From: Candidatus Poribacteria bacterium
GTDB taxonomy: Bacteria; Poribacteria; WGA-4E; WGA-3G
DNA length: 64,000 nt
Direction of reading: 5' to 3'
Assembly (NCBI GenBank): GCA_028821605.1
Contig: JAPPFM010000032.1
Span: 68,002 to 132,001 of the forward strand
The position numbers and the translations under genes were made by a program. A model generated the notes under the pieces. It saw only the letters and a program-made list of their open reading frames with translations, was not told the DNA's origin and searched no databases. Below, one piece after another: positions 39,972 to 49,932 of the stretch (within the stretch, counting starts at the first letter, position 1; each line of letters opens with the position of its first letter).

Positions 39972-41015
39972 TCAACCAGACTTCGGTGTTTTCTCAACTC
40001 TTTCTACAAGCAATGAAACACCAAGTCGATCAGCAATTTTTTCAAGTTCCACTTTTCTATCATTTGTGCTAAATCCATTCACTCCTCTTACCCAAAACCT
40101 CCCTCGCTTGATCCCCTTAGTGGCGAGGGAAAACTGCTCTGTTGATACAATGTTAGGACGAACACGCATGACTTCTTCCAGCCCTAACTTCTCAAGCACC
40201 TCAATATAGGTGTCTTTCCCGTTATAATGATGTATGACATTTCCATCAGGCATAGTAACTCTAAGGTTTGTAAACTTCAAGGTGCTTACATTACCGCCCT
40301 TAGTTTTTTCCTCACTCTCATTACCGTCATTAGGTTCTCTTTCGTTCTGTTCATCCAGAAACTCACGGAACGCGAGCTTAACAATATTCGTGAAATCCTC
40401 TAACTTCCTTGGCAGTTCTATAGCGTTGCGTAAAAATTCGACAAACCCCTTAGTAGGTGTTTCCAGTTGCTCGGTCAAAATGCCCTTTATCTCTGTTCGA
40501 AGTTTTAGATTTATTGCAGTGGTGCGAGCTTCATCCAAGTCAAAATTGTCTTTGGTAAAGTTTTTAAGCACATCGACCAACGGCTGTTGAATGTCAGACA
40601 TATTGAGCTCAAAAAAAGGGTTGTCATCCATCACATTTTCTTTTTCCGAATCTGTGTAAAATTGATAGACAACACCGTTGGTTAAGACACCGATATGAGC
40701 TTCTGGAAGGGCTGCAAAGTAACGATAGAGTTGTGAAAAGTTCTCTGCGGATAAATCTGAACTCCAATCTTTGCACTCAATCAGCATGATGGCTTTATCA
40801 TCTTTCAAAATAGCGAAGTCAACCTTTTCACCCTGTTTTGTGCCAACATCAGCAGTAAATTCAGTCTTAACCTCTGTAGGATTAGCATCGTCATATCCCA
40901 AAATACGTATAAAGGGTAGGACAAAGACATTTATTGTTTCCCGTTCGCCTTTTACCTTATCTTTGTAATTGGATATACGGTTAGATAGATTATTGAGTTC
41001 TTCAATAAAGTCCAT
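39972..41015 (-). CDS. stand-alone type I restriction HsdR N-terminal-like nuclease domain protein
   Basis: 347 residues. The N-terminal half is a PD-(D/E)xK nuclease of the HSDR_N type: E24-E26 region (GERETINVFVLPFI), D66 (KVDFAIL) and E80-C-K82 (LIECKDW). The C-terminal half holds a small domain (about 235-345: NLRVTMPDGNVIHHY to VSLLVERVEKTP) resembling modules found with such nucleases. No helicase, HsdM or HsdS is adjacent, so it is not a type I system; solitary proteins of this kind are common and of unclear, possibly defence, function. It lies between two repeat elements sharing sequence, which suggests recent arrival. Confidence 0.75.
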   Translation of the reverse strand: MDFIEELNNLSNRISNYKDKVKGERETINVFVLPFIRILGYDDANPTEVKTEFTADVGTKQGEKVDFAILKDDKAIMLIECKDWSSDLSAENFSQLYRYFAALPEAHIGVLTNGVVYQFYTDSEKENVMDDNPFFELNMSDIQQPLVDVLKNFTKDNFDLDEARTTAINLKLRTEIKGILTEQLETPTKGFVEFLRNAIELPRKLEDFTNIVKLAFREFLDEQNEREPNDGNESEEKTKGGNVSTLKFTNLRVTMPDGNVIHHYNGKDTYIEVLEKLGLEEVMRVRPNIVSTEQFSLATKGIKRGRFWVRGVNGFSTNDRKVELEKIADRLGVSLLVERVEKTPKSG

Positions 41016-41394
41016 AAGTAACTCTTTTGTTGAATAGTGGATCAGTGCAGATAAAACTGCACAGGCTAACAGCCTATGCTACAACTGGAATAGGACTCCA
41101 CCATAAGTGTCAATTGTAAAAAACGCATCGCAGCATCGTAGGTTGGGTTGAACGGGCACGCTCGAAGCACTTATACACCCAAGAAATGATTTTCCGCAAT
41201 ACCAGTTTTACACCAAAGATACGCAGTGAAACCCAACACTTTGTTTTTCAGCGCTATGAAGTTCGGTTTCACTCTCCTTTTGGATGTAGAGGTGGCTGCA
41301 CTCTATTTGACGTGCAAGTGAGACGGGCATCAGACCTCACGAATTCGTTCAACCCAACCTACGGCAATCCCCGCACTAACTAACGATCTAACCT
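41016..41394. other. gene-free region with an inverted-repeat element
   Basis: No gene is convincing. Most of it is the element at 41137-41363; the remainder upstream of the nuclease gene is AT-rich leader. Confidence 0.5.
41137..41363. repeat. 227-bp element with 18-bp perfect terminal inverted repeats
   Basis: Left end CGTAGGTTGGGTTGAACG (41137-41154), right end CGTTCAACCCAACCTACG (41346-41363), perfect reverse complements. An internal CAGTGAAACCCAACACT copy (about 41227-41243) matches the element at 39823-39934. No transposase inside: a nonautonomous element. Confidence 0.75.
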
Positions 41395-42141
41395 TTAAAC
41401 CACTTGTTTCCGGTTTGCAACGTAAGGCGGTTCAAGCATTAACTTCTGATCCTCGTCTGACATCAGGTTGCGAAGTTCGTCGTTGTATCTGCCTTGACCC
41501 CATGAGGCGTGACCTGGTGAGTACTTGAACAGGATTGAACGGCGTTCATGTGAGGCAGTCCACGGGAGCGTGCCGTGCGTCAACGCCTCTGTAAAGATGA
41601 CGACATCGCCCGCCTTCTGATGCACCGGTGCCATACAAGTTTTGTTGTCTACCACCGGTCGGAATTGCGACGGACACGGGTAATTGCTCTTGTGGCTGCC
41701 GGGGATACAACAGAAACCGCCATGCTCTGGAAGCATATCGGTCAACGCCCATGACACGACGGTTAAGCCGTTATACATCCGATCATTTCGGAAGACATAG
41801 TACTGCGCTGGGTCATAAGGTGTACCACCGCCGTGGAGCGTCCCGCCCGGATTGCCCTCTATCATTAAGATACCGTAGACGTGATCCAACCGAAATTTTG
41901 GACCGACGATCTCTGCTAAAAATGGCATGATACGCGGGTGGTTGAGGAGTTTGCGAAACGCGTCGTTCTCCCAATTCAAGAAGCCACCAAATCTCTGTGA
42001 ATAGACATCATCGTCTACCGGATCTGGATAGTCTTGGGTATCGATAAGAGCATTCAGTTCAGCGAGTTCTTCGTCCCCTAAAACGCCTTCAATATTCACA
42101 TATCCCCAGAGATCAAAAAGATATTTTTCTTCAGGGCCCAT
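41395..42141 (-). CDS. phytanoyl-CoA dioxygenase family protein 3, with HxG in place of HxD
   Basis: The start at ATG 42141 has GGAGGT at the right distance; the 10-codon longer version is not favoured. The central block GLTVVSWALTDMLPEHGGFCCIPGSHKSNYPCP and distal H189 (EALTHGTLPW) with R200 belong to the PhyH fold. Where the usual H-x-D iron motif stands, this protein has LHGGG (H103, G105), so the acidic ligand is missing unless D110 substitutes. Non-haem iron halogenases show the same Asp-to-Gly/Ala change, but this could also be a subfamily with another metal geometry. Substrate unknown. Confidence 0.82.
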   Translation of the reverse strand: MGPEEKYLFDLWGYVNIEGVLGDEELAELNALIDTQDYPDPVDDDVYSQRFGGFLNWENDAFRKLLNHPRIMPFLAEIVGPKFRLDHVYGILMIEGNPGGTLHGGGTPYDPAQYYVFRNDRMYNGLTVVSWALTDMLPEHGGFCCIPGSHKSNYPCPSQFRPVVDNKTCMAPVHQKAGDVVIFTEALTHGTLPWTASHERRSILFKYSPGHASWGQGRYNDELRNLMSDEDQKLMLEPPYVANRKQVV

Positions 42142-42151
42142 TGAGACACCT

Positions 42152-42217
42152 CCGTTAAAGGTAGCAGGCACACACCGTGTGCCGTAGTCTCCGTTAAAGG
42201 TAGCCGTGTGCCGTAGT
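42152..42217. repeat. imperfect direct repeat with CCGTGTGCCGTAG
   Basis: CTCCGTTAAAGGTAG and CCGTGTGCCGTAG each occur twice (first copy about 42152-42188, second about 42189-42217), with a palindrome GGCACAC-ACC-GTGTGCC in the first. It lies between the PhyH and NIPSNAP genes. Confidence 0.5.
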
Positions 42218-42224
42218 TTCTGTC

Positions 42225-42548
42225 TTACTGATGTGCCGAGCGTGAAGTGGGTTCAAGCCGTGTAACAACAATCTGTTCTCTGTCGATCAGTTCGCCGACG
42301 CGCGGTGAAATTTCGTTTACCCAGCGATCATCTTCGTAAACCGCTGCATAGAGTTGTTCTCGCTGTGCTTCACTCTCAAAACGGCGAATCCAGACGTAAA
42401 GATCGTCCTCTTCTTCACCGATAAAACTACCAATCACAACCATCCCTTTAGAAATCTGGAACGGGAGGATCGTTTCTTCCATGTATTTCACCCAGTTTTC
42501 GCGTTGCCCGGGTTTCGTTCTATACTGTCGTAGTTCAAAAAAAGCCAT
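42225..42548 (-). CDS. NIPSNAP-family protein
   Basis: A small dimeric alpha/beta-barrel (ferredoxin-like) protein: FFELRQYRTKPGQRENWVKYME at the N-terminus and DDLYVWIRRFESEAQREQLY in the middle are typical NIPSNAP segments. The start at ATG 42548 has AAGGAG. Functions in bacteria are unknown; the fold often binds or modifies small hydrophobic compounds. It precedes the PhyH gene on the same strand, so both may act on one substrate. Its leader contains a large perfect inverted repeat. Confidence 0.85.
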   Translation of the reverse strand: MAFFELRQYRTKPGQRENWVKYMEETILPFQISKGMVVIGSFIGEEEDDLYVWIRRFESEAQREQLYAAVYEDDRWVNEISPRVGELIDREQIVVTRLEPTSRSAHQ

Positions 42549-42571
42549 AAAAATCTCCTTTTTAGTAGTTT

Positions 42572-42622
42572 TAACCATCAACTCGCCTCCGTTATAAATG
42601 TTAAAGCACGAGTTGATGGTTA
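42572..42622. promoter_or_regulatory. 14-bp perfect inverted repeat upstream of NIPSNAP gene
   Basis: TAACCATCAACTCG (42572-42585) and CGAGTTGATGGTTA (42609-42622), 23-base spacer. Could be an operator or an mRNA stem in the leader. Confidence 0.6.
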
Positions 42623-42625
42623 AGG

Positions 42626-42746
42626 TTATCAGTTTCAGTTCTCAGTTAAAGAGGAACTCTGTAACAATAGACTGCTTGCTGAAGTCTGCAAGTTAGGGAG
42701 ATTGGCACAAAACATCTCTTAACTGATGACCGACAGCCGATAACCA
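42626..42746. repeat. heptamer-repeat element between NIPSNAP and HEAT genes
   Basis: TTATCAG TTTCAG TTCTCAG (42626-42645) and, after about 75 bases, CTGATGA CCGACAG CCGATAA (42723-42743). The opposed arms and spacing mirror the element at 3306-3451. Confidence 0.65.
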
Positions 42747-42753
42747 TTTTACA

Positions 42754-45700
42754 TCATATCCGGTTGTAGCCATAGCCTTTGCCTGTGATTTCAAAAAGGG
42801 CTGCTGCCGCTTGGAAGTGAATCTCTGAATCTTGGTCTTGAAGAATCAATTCGAGGAGAGACACTGCGTTCGCGTTTTTTGCTTCACCGAGTGCCTTGAT
42901 GGCATCAAGTTGGAAGCCTCTTGTGACTTTGGCTTCATACAACGCTGTTAGTTTTGCTACCAACGCGTTTACTGCCTTATCCGTTCCGATCTTGCCTAAT
43001 GCGCGCGACGCGTCGCGACGAATCTCCACGTGATTTTCGTCGTTGTTCATCACTTCAATAAGCGCGTCAGTTGTTGTGGTGTCTGCCAATTCGCCAAGTC
43101 CTTGAGTCGCTGCTCGCCGTGTATCCTTATCGGTTTCAGTTTCACCCTTCATCATCTGAACGAGTTCAGGTATGAGTTCTGAAATCCCGGCTTCTCCGAT
43201 GCTGAGTGCTGTCGCTTTTCGGATCTCAACATCTGGGTCGGCTAATCGTTGTTTGAGATCGGATATATCCAGTGCTGCATCTGCGGTTTTGCAGCGTCCT
43301 AAAGCGACCATCGCGGCATTTCTCACGGGAATATTTTCCCATTTATCCGCGGCGCGTTCAGCCATTTTCGGTGCAACAAACGCCGGTAAATCCAGTTTCT
43401 TGATAGCAACGACGAAAATTTCCCAACTCCAGTTACGCTTCCGATCGTTGAGTCCAAGATTCCGTCTGTTTCCTTCATCCTCAAGAGCGACGATATATTC
43501 CGTCCTGTCGATGAGTCGTCTGCCAAGGGCTTCGGCTGCACGGGGACCGCCGATGGTGCCGAGTGCCCGTGCGGCTTTTGTACGAGCGGAAGCATTCGCT
43601 AATATTGCTGTGCCCGCATTCAGCGGTATCCGTTTATCCTCAAGAATAGCAATCAACCTCGGAACTGCCGCTTCACTCTCAAGTTTCCCGAGCGCGATCA
43701 TGGCATTGTTAGCAATATTTCCGAGTCGGCTGTCGAGCGCACGAATCAGCACATCTTCGGCCGACTTATCACCGATATTGCCAAGCGCAGTTACTGCCGC
43801 GGCGCGGACATTATCTGGTTCCAGCGAATTTTCAACGATTTCGCTGAGCTTGGCAACCGCTTTTGCATCCTTGAGGGTGCCCAAAGCAGCGGCGGCTTGC
43901 AATCGAATCTCAGCATTTTCATCCGAGAGTGCTATCAGAAGCGGTCCCGCAGCGCGTTCATCTTTGAGGGCGTTGAGTGAAACGATCGCTGCTGCTCGGA
44001 TAGATTTCATTTCATCGCTGTTTTCAAGGACACCGATAAGCGGTTCAACGAGACGACGTTCTTTAAAGCCACCCAGCGAGTTTGCCGCGCGTTTGCGAAT
44101 AACATAACTCGGATGCTTCAGTTCCGCCAGCATCGCATCGGCAGCGACTTTTTTCGCAGTCGCTCCGAGAACATGAACAAGTGCCCATCGCGTCCATTCA
44201 TCATCAGCAGATTTCAGAGCATTGAGAGCAAATTCAGCTGTTCGGATGTTTCCATCTTTGATTAACGCACCGATGACCTGATCTTGAACAGATTGCACTT
44301 CGTATCCATCATCAAAACTTCCTAAACCCTTTTTAACGATGTCAACAAGCCCTTTATCTCCGGCTTGAATCTCTCTGAGTGCGACTGCTGCTTGAAAGCG
44401 CGTTGTTTCATACTTATCGTTGCGCAACACATCTAACAACGGATCGACAACCTTTTGTCCTTTTATTTTTCCAAGGGCTATGGCGGCTTCTTGCCGGACA
44501 GCACCCTGTTTATCCTTTTTCAATGCGGTAACAAGGGCAGTGGTCGCGACATCCCCCTTGACTTCACCGAGTGCCCACGCTGCACTTTGTCGCACGGTCG
44601 CGCGACCATCATCTTCAAGTGCGCGAACGAGAGGTTCTATAACGGTATCGCCTTTGATGATGCCGAGTGCATGGGCGACTTCGCTCCGCACGAGACTCGG
44701 TATCGGTTTGAGTTCACCCCATGTCCGATAGTTTGCGCGCGGGTAGTCAGCGGTCCACTGGATCTGAAAAGAATCGACCTGTGTTCGGAGGGTATCAAGC
44801 GTTTTATACTTACGTTTCATGTGCCGCTGGAAGTCTGAGATCTCATCAAATTGTGTAGACAATACCCAGAGCAACACTGGAGTGGTTTCAGGTGCTTGAA
44901 TTCGACTCAGCACCTTCACAGCGTTGGCACGTATGACAGGGCTGGTTTCGTCACTGAACATCAGAAGTAGCATCGGTTGTGTTGCTTCTTCAGGTTTAAG
45001 TTGCCAGAGAGCCCCAATAGAGGCGATACGTACGGTTTCACGCATCTGCTTGTCCATCGCCATGATGATCAACTTTTGGACGGCATCTTCCGTAGGGACG
45101 TTGATTTTTCCGAGTGCTTCCGCTGCGCTCGTCGCGGTGGTGTCGTCATAGGAGAGTGCGTCAGTGAGAGCGAGGACAACACTATTGTTTTCACCGCGCG
45201 CTCGCATATCACCTAAACCTTTCGCTGCGAATGCTTGCACCTCTTTGTAGGGATCCGTGTTTAATGCTTCAATGAGTGGAGTGATCGCTCGCCGGTCACC
45301 GATTTGTCCGAGTGCATCTGCAACCTTCACTCGAATTTCATCTGTACCGTTTTTGAGCGCGTCAATCATCGGCAGAACAGCAACACCACGCATTTCAATG
45401 AGTGCAGCGAGGGCTTGATTTTGCAATTCTTCGTTTGCCAACTCTTTTATGACGGATTGGACACTGTCCTCTACTTTAAGCAAACCGAGGGTCTGGATTG
45501 CTGCTGATTGCGTTCCGATTCGATATTTTTTCATCCACAAACCGTCAATATAGGCACTTGCGATGTATTGGTATTCTGTGGTGAAGCCGGTGTCCTCATC
45601 GGGGATAAGGTTTCGCGCTTTCGTGTCCAATATTTCAAGTAGTGGCGCAGTGGCGGGTTCCCCGATACGATTGAGGGCATCTATGGCTGTATTTTTGACA

Positions 45701-46611
45701 TAACTGTTTGGATCTGCGAGCAATCTGATGAGATCGGGGATAGCGTTCTCCGCTTGGATGCTTCCGAGTAGTTTTGCGGCGTGCATCCGAACCTGCGCGC
45801 TGTTGTTTCTGAGAGCGAGTTGGAGTCCCGGCACAATAGACGCAGGGTCGGAGACTGCCCTCATTGATTGCTCAAGTGCGACGATTGCCCTATACGCGAC
45901 CTCCGGTGCGTTTCCAATGTTGGCGAGTACTTCTTCAAAGACCGGAATGAGTTCGGGGTTCCGCATCGCACCGAGGTGACGTATTGCCTCTTTTTGTATT
46001 GCTGTATCTTTATGTTGTGCTGCCTGCCGCAATAGTTCAACAACTGCTTCCCCATTTCCCAGTTTCGTTGTGAGTTCTGCAACGGCTGTACGTGCTTCGG
46101 GTTGATAGCATTTTTCTGCCGCTAACAGTCCTATAACGACAGCAGCATCTGTATATGCTACGAGTTCAGGGAGTAGTTCTGCGCGTTTTTCGACGGCTTG
46201 CGCAAGCGATACGGCGAAGAGTCCAGAGATAGAATGTTGTGAGCGGACGAGTCTTTCTTGTCGATCAAGTTCGTCAGAATCTGGATCTTCCTGTAATGAG
46301 ATAGCAAAGATGTCCGCAGTTAATGTATCAAGATAAGCGTTCGATGCTGCAATCGCTTGGTGCCAGTTTTCTGCTTCCGTGCGTGTCCGGTTTTGTAGAA
46401 AAGCCTTCAGGTGTTGTGCCTCCTGATTTCCAGCGTCTGTTCTTTGAACGGCTGCTTCTGCAGCGGTATAATCCGCGCGAACGATAGCGGCTCGCGCTTC
46501 GATAATATCTCTGTTTTCTTTCTCACCACATCCTGTGACGAGGGCAATAGCCACAATGAGTGAGAGATGGATGCAGATTTTCAATGTATTACATAAGAGG
46601 TATTGGTTCAT
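42754..46611 (-). CDS. giant HEAT-repeat lipoprotein
   Basis: 1285 residues. Lipobox ALVTGC gives lipidated C28. From about residue 170 onward the protein is an uninterrupted array of 30-odd PBS-lyase-type HEAT repeats, roughly 31-37 residues each (VRQSAAWALGEVKGD, AVRQEAAIALGKIKGQ, EIRLQAAAALGTLKD, IRKATALSIGEAG). The alpha-solenoid offers an extended surface for protein binding; no catalytic domain was seen. As a lipoprotein it would sit at the periplasmic or outer membrane. Ends with a family-like YNRI. Next upstream is glycyl-tRNA synthetase, 50 bases away on the same strand. Confidence 0.88.
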   Translation of the reverse strand: MNQYLLCNTLKICIHLSLIVAIALVTGCGEKENRDIIEARAAIVRADYTAAEAAVQRTDAGNQEAQHLKAFLQNRTRTEAENWHQAIAASNAYLDTLTADIFAISLQEDPDSDELDRQERLVRSQHSISGLFAVSLAQAVEKRAELLPELVAYTDAAVVIGLLAAEKCYQPEARTAVAELTTKLGNGEAVVELLRQAAQHKDTAIQKEAIRHLGAMRNPELIPVFEEVLANIGNAPEVAYRAIVALEQSMRAVSDPASIVPGLQLALRNNSAQVRMHAAKLLGSIQAENAIPDLIRLLADPNSYVKNTAIDALNRIGEPATAPLLEILDTKARNLIPDEDTGFTTEYQYIASAYIDGLWMKKYRIGTQSAAIQTLGLLKVEDSVQSVIKELANEELQNQALAALIEMRGVAVLPMIDALKNGTDEIRVKVADALGQIGDRRAITPLIEALNTDPYKEVQAFAAKGLGDMRARGENNSVVLALTDALSYDDTTATSAAEALGKINVPTEDAVQKLIIMAMDKQMRETVRIASIGALWQLKPEEATQPMLLLMFSDETSPVIRANAVKVLSRIQAPETTPVLLWVLSTQFDEISDFQRHMKRKYKTLDTLRTQVDSFQIQWTADYPRANYRTWGELKPIPSLVRSEVAHALGIIKGDTVIEPLVRALEDDGRATVRQSAAWALGEVKGDVATTALVTALKKDKQGAVRQEAAIALGKIKGQKVVDPLLDVLRNDKYETTRFQAAVALREIQAGDKGLVDIVKKGLGSFDDGYEVQSVQDQVIGALIKDGNIRTAEFALNALKSADDEWTRWALVHVLGATAKKVAADAMLAELKHPSYVIRKRAANSLGGFKERRLVEPLIGVLENSDEMKSIRAAAIVSLNALKDERAAGPLLIALSDENAEIRLQAAAALGTLKDAKAVAKLSEIVENSLEPDNVRAAAVTALGNIGDKSAEDVLIRALDSRLGNIANNAMIALGKLESEAAVPRLIAILEDKRIPLNAGTAILANASARTKAARALGTIGGPRAAEALGRRLIDRTEYIVALEDEGNRRNLGLNDRKRNWSWEIFVVAIKKLDLPAFVAPKMAERAADKWENIPVRNAAMVALGRCKTADAALDISDLKQRLADPDVEIRKATALSIGEAGISELIPELVQMMKGETETDKDTRRAATQGLGELADTTTTDALIEVMNNDENHVEIRRDASRALGKIGTDKAVNALVAKLTALYEAKVTRGFQLDAIKALGEAKNANAVSLLELILQDQDSEIHFQAAAALFEITGKGYGYNRI

Positions 46612-46661
46612 GTTTGTCTCCTGTCGTATCGGCAGGCGCGTTTAGCCGTTCTTCCAAGTTT

Positions 46662-49600
46662 TTAATCCCCAGCGATCACGAGTTTCATCAAGTCTGCGAC
46701 AGCATAGATATTTCGTCCGATTCGGTTCAACAGTGCCAATCGGTTCGTACGCAGTGCTGGTTCTTCTGCCATAACCAAGACATCGTCAAAGAATGTGTCT
46801 ATTGCTGGTTGTAAAGTGGCGAGTTGCGTCAGCAGCTTCGCATAGTCACATTCCTGAATGCTTTCTTGGAAATGTGGCTCTGCTTCAATGATGCAGGCGT
46901 ACAGCTGCTTTTCAGCAGCGTCGCACAGCAGCGCGGCATCTACAGTTTCTGGCGCGTTTGACGGTAGAATTCTCAGCACCCGATTGAGTGCATTATATAC
47001 TTCCTCAAAATTTGGTGTCAAGCGAAATTCGGCAAGAACACTGGCGCGCTTGAGAATATCAATGATGTCAATATCGCCGACTGCTAAGACAGCATCCGCA
47101 AGGTCGGGAGCGTATTGCTGTGTTTGCTGCAAGATGACGCGTAAGCGTTCCTTGATGAAACCCAAAACGCTTGTTTTTGTATCGTCGGCTAATTCGACGG
47201 TGTAAAAGGTGATTGCGTTTTCCACAACAGCATCTAAAGAGAGCGGCAGTTTCCGGTCTTGAAGGATTCGGATAGTGCCGAGGGCATGTCGTCGTAGCGA
47301 GTACGGATCTTGTGAACCCGTGGGGCGTTCTTCTATACCGAAGTATCCGACAATGGTGTCGAGTTTGTCAGCGATGGCGAGCAATGCGCCGACTTCGGTT
47401 TCGGGCAGCGGTGTATCCGCGCCAAGTGGTTGGTAGTGCTCCGCGATGGCGGCGGCGACGGGTTCAGGCTCCCCTGAGTTTTGGGCGTAATAGCTTCCTG
47501 TGATTCCCTGCAATGACGGAAATTCGATGACCATGTGGGTTGTCAAGTCTGCCTTACACAGCCACGCTGCGCTCTCCGCATGGTTAACAGTCATTTCTTT
47601 CGCATGTAACTCTTCGGAAATAAATCGCACCAGTGCTTTGAGCCGTTCCGCTTTGTCCAAGAGCGAGCCGAGTTTCGCGTGAAAGACAACCGCGCCTAAA
47701 CGTTCAACTTTATCGACAAGACTGGTTTTCTGGTCTTCGCTATAAAAGAATTCAGCATCGTTGAGTCTTGCGTGCAGGACACGCTCGTTCCCATGTCGAA
47801 CACCGTCGATATTTCCGTCTGTTCCATTGGAGATGGTAATAAATTTTGAAGTAAGTGTGGATTCGTCTTTCCACATCGGAAAGTAGCGTTGATGCTTCTT
47901 CATTGCGGTAATCAGGACTTCAGAGGGTATCTCCAAATGCGACTGGCTGAAATTGCCTACGATGGGCTGCGGGTTTTCTACGAGATAGTTCACCGTATCC
48001 AGTAGTTCATCATCTACTTTTGGGAGACAGTTTTCAGCGTCTAAAACGTCTCTTACCTGTTTTTTAATGGTGTCCCTACGTTCTTTCGGATAGGCAATGA
48101 CACCGGCATTACGCAGGTTTTCAACGTAAGCCTTTAAATCGGCAGATGCCAAAGTTATCGGTTCAGGATACAAAGAACGGTGTCCATAAGTTAACCGTCC
48201 TGCGTCTGCATCTCCATAAGTGCAGTTGATGACCTCATCCCCCAATAGTGCCACAAGCCATCGGATGGGACGCGCAAAGCGAGCGAACGCGCGCGGTTCT
48301 TCGGACTTGGTTTCCCAACGCATCGTCTTCGGAAAGCGGAGTTCCTCAATCCATTCGGGCAGGAGCGTTTGCAATACCTCTCGTGCAGGTTCCCCTGTTT
48401 CGAGTTTGGAAGCAGCGACATACTCTCCACGCTCGGTATCAACGATACGGAGTACCGAGAGCTCAACACCCTGCGTCTTTGCGAAGCCAATAGCGGCTTT
48501 GGTCGGTTCGCCGTTCTCGTCGTAGGCGATACGTTTTGGGGGTCCCACCACCTCTGTTTCTTGACTTTCTTGAAGGGTCTTTATGTCCTTGATATTGAGC
48601 GTAATACGGCGCGGTGTACCGAGTGTTTCAATTTCACCAAACGAAATTCTATGATTCGTAAGGGATTCGGCTGCAATCTTGTGCAGCTGCTCAAGGACAG
48701 GCGGCACATAACTCGCGGGTATCTCTTCCGTACCGATTTCAAACAAGAGATCGGCGGTTTCAGTACTGTTAGAAACCGCACCTACCGTGGTGGAGGCTGG
48801 TTCGGTGCAGTTGGAAACCGCGCTTACCATGGTAGGAGTTGCCTCCGTGCTGAAGCGTCCCATGAGCGGATGTTCCATCTCTTCACGCTGCTTGACATAC
48901 GCACGTGCGATCCGCTGTGCGAGTCGTCGCACGCGTTCAATGTAACTCACCCGTTCCGTGACACTGATGACCCCGCGCGCATCTAACATGTTGAAGGTGT
49001 GCGAGCATTTCAAGACATGATCGGTTGCCGGTAGCACTAACCCCGCATCTAAACATGCATAAGTTTCCTTCTCGTAGGTGCTGAACAGGTCAAAAAGCAT
49101 CTCTACATTTGCGTGCTCAAAGTTATAAGTCGAGTATTCTATCTCGCTTTGGCGGTGGACATCACCATAGTTAACGTGTTCATTCCAGCGGATGTCAAAG
49201 AAGTCGTCAACATCTTGCAAGTAGAGTGCGATGCGCTCAAGTCCGTAGGTAATCTCGGCACAAATCGGATCGAGATCAATGCTCCCCATCTGTTGGAAGT
49301 AGGTGAACTGCGTGACTTCTGCACCGTTCCACCAAACCTCCCAACCGAGTCCAGAGGCACCGAGTGTCGGGGATTCCCAATCGTCTTCAACAAATCGGAT
49401 GTCATTTTTGCGAGCGGAGATACCGAGACTATAGAGGCTCTCAAGGTAGAGAGGAAGCACGTTCTCGGGTGCTGGTTTCAGTATTACCTGATATTGATAA
49501 TACGCGCCGACGCGGAAAGGGTTTTCGGCGTATCTGCCATCAGTGGGACGACGGACGGGTTCTACATAGGCTGTCTGCCACGGTTCTGGACCGAGACATC

Positions 49601-49721
49601 GCAAAAACGTCGCAGGATTGAATGTCCCTGCACCGACTTCTATATCGCACGGTTGTTGGATAATGCAGCCGTGGTCTGCCCAAAATTTCTCTAACGCTAA
49701 AATTATTTCTTGAAGAGTCAT
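46662..49721 (-). CDS. glyQS: glycyl-tRNA synthetase, fused alpha and beta subunits
   Basis: Charges tRNA-Gly. Residues 1-290 are the alpha catalytic subunit ([66 protein letters not shown]); residues about 325-1019 are the beta subunit ([34 protein letters not shown], and an HD-type and anticodon region at the end). The joining linker (about 295-325) has two near-repeats [10 protein letters not shown] / [10 protein letters not shown]. In most bacteria the subunits are separate genes; fusion is known in some lineages. The start is MTLQEI: the longer ORF begins inside the -35 box. Confidence 0.95.
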   Translation of the reverse strand: MTLQEIILALEKFWADHGCIIQQPCDIEVGAGTFNPATFLRCLGPEPWQTAYVEPVRRPTDGRYAENPFRVGAYYQYQVILKPAPENVLPLYLESLYSLGISARKNDIRFVEDDWESPTLGASGLGWEVWWNGAEVTQFTYFQQMGSIDLDPICAEITYGLERIALYLQDVDDFFDIRWNEHVNYGDVHRQSEIEYSTYNFEHANVEMLFDLFSTYEKETYACLDAGLVLPATDHVLKCSHTFNMLDARGVISVTERVSYIERVRRLAQRIARAYVKQREEMEHPLMGRFSTEATPTMVSAVSNCTEPASTTVGAVSNSTETADLLFEIGTEEIPASYVPPVLEQLHKIAAESLTNHRISFGEIETLGTPRRITLNIKDIKTLQESQETEVVGPPKRIAYDENGEPTKAAIGFAKTQGVELSVLRIVDTERGEYVAASKLETGEPAREVLQTLLPEWIEELRFPKTMRWETKSEEPRAFARFARPIRWLVALLGDEVINCTYGDADAGRLTYGHRSLYPEPITLASADLKAYVENLRNAGVIAYPKERRDTIKKQVRDVLDAENCLPKVDDELLDTVNYLVENPQPIVGNFSQSHLEIPSEVLITAMKKHQRYFPMWKDESTLTSKFITISNGTDGNIDGVRHGNERVLHARLNDAEFFYSEDQKTSLVDKVERLGAVVFHAKLGSLLDKAERLKALVRFISEELHAKEMTVNHAESAAWLCKADLTTHMVIEFPSLQGITGSYYAQNSGEPEPVAAAIAEHYQPLGADTPLPETEVGALLAIADKLDTIVGYFGIEERPTGSQDPYSLRRHALGTIRILQDRKLPLSLDAVVENAITFYTVELADDTKTSVLGFIKERLRVILQQTQQYAPDLADAVLAVGDIDIIDILKRASVLAEFRLTPNFEEVYNALNRVLRILPSNAPETVDAALLCDAAEKQLYACIIEAEPHFQESIQECDYAKLLTQLATLQPAIDTFFDDVLVMAEEPALRTNRLALLNRIGRNIYAVADLMKLVIAGD

Positions 49722-49770
49722 ATCTGTTTTTTCTTTGCACACTCCATTTTGAATTGATTGATGCACATTT

Positions 49771-49799
49771 ATTGTAACATAACAGGTTTCTTTAAGCAA
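49771..49799 (-). promoter_or_regulatory. promoter of glyQS
   Basis: Minus strand TTGCTT (49799-49794), 17-bp spacer, TACAAT (49776-49771); leader about 43 bases. No T-box structure fits in this space. Confidence 0.6.
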
Positions 49800-49824
49800 A
49801 GGATTTTCAAGGCGTAAATTTTCA

Positions 49825-49854
49825 TTGCATTTTCAAAGGAAAATGGGATATAAT
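49825..49854 (+). promoter_or_regulatory. promoter of the HigA-like gene
   Basis: TTGCAT (49825-49830), 18-bp spacer, perfect TATAAT (49849-49854), about 80 bases before ATG 49933. Confidence 0.55.
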
Positions 49855-49932
49855 AGTTAATCAACGGATTTATTTCTCAGATGTTCTTCTGCTTTGTGGT
49901 GGAGACAAGGCATCACAAGCGTGGGATATTGA

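Noticed and set aside
43172-44107. 311-codon plus-strand ORF
   Set aside because: It is antisense to the HEAT-repeat gene; its Ser/Ala/Arg-rich composition reflects the complementary strand of repeated codons.
48369-48986. 205-codon plus-strand ORF
   Set aside because: Antisense to glyQS, which is intact in sequence and motifs.
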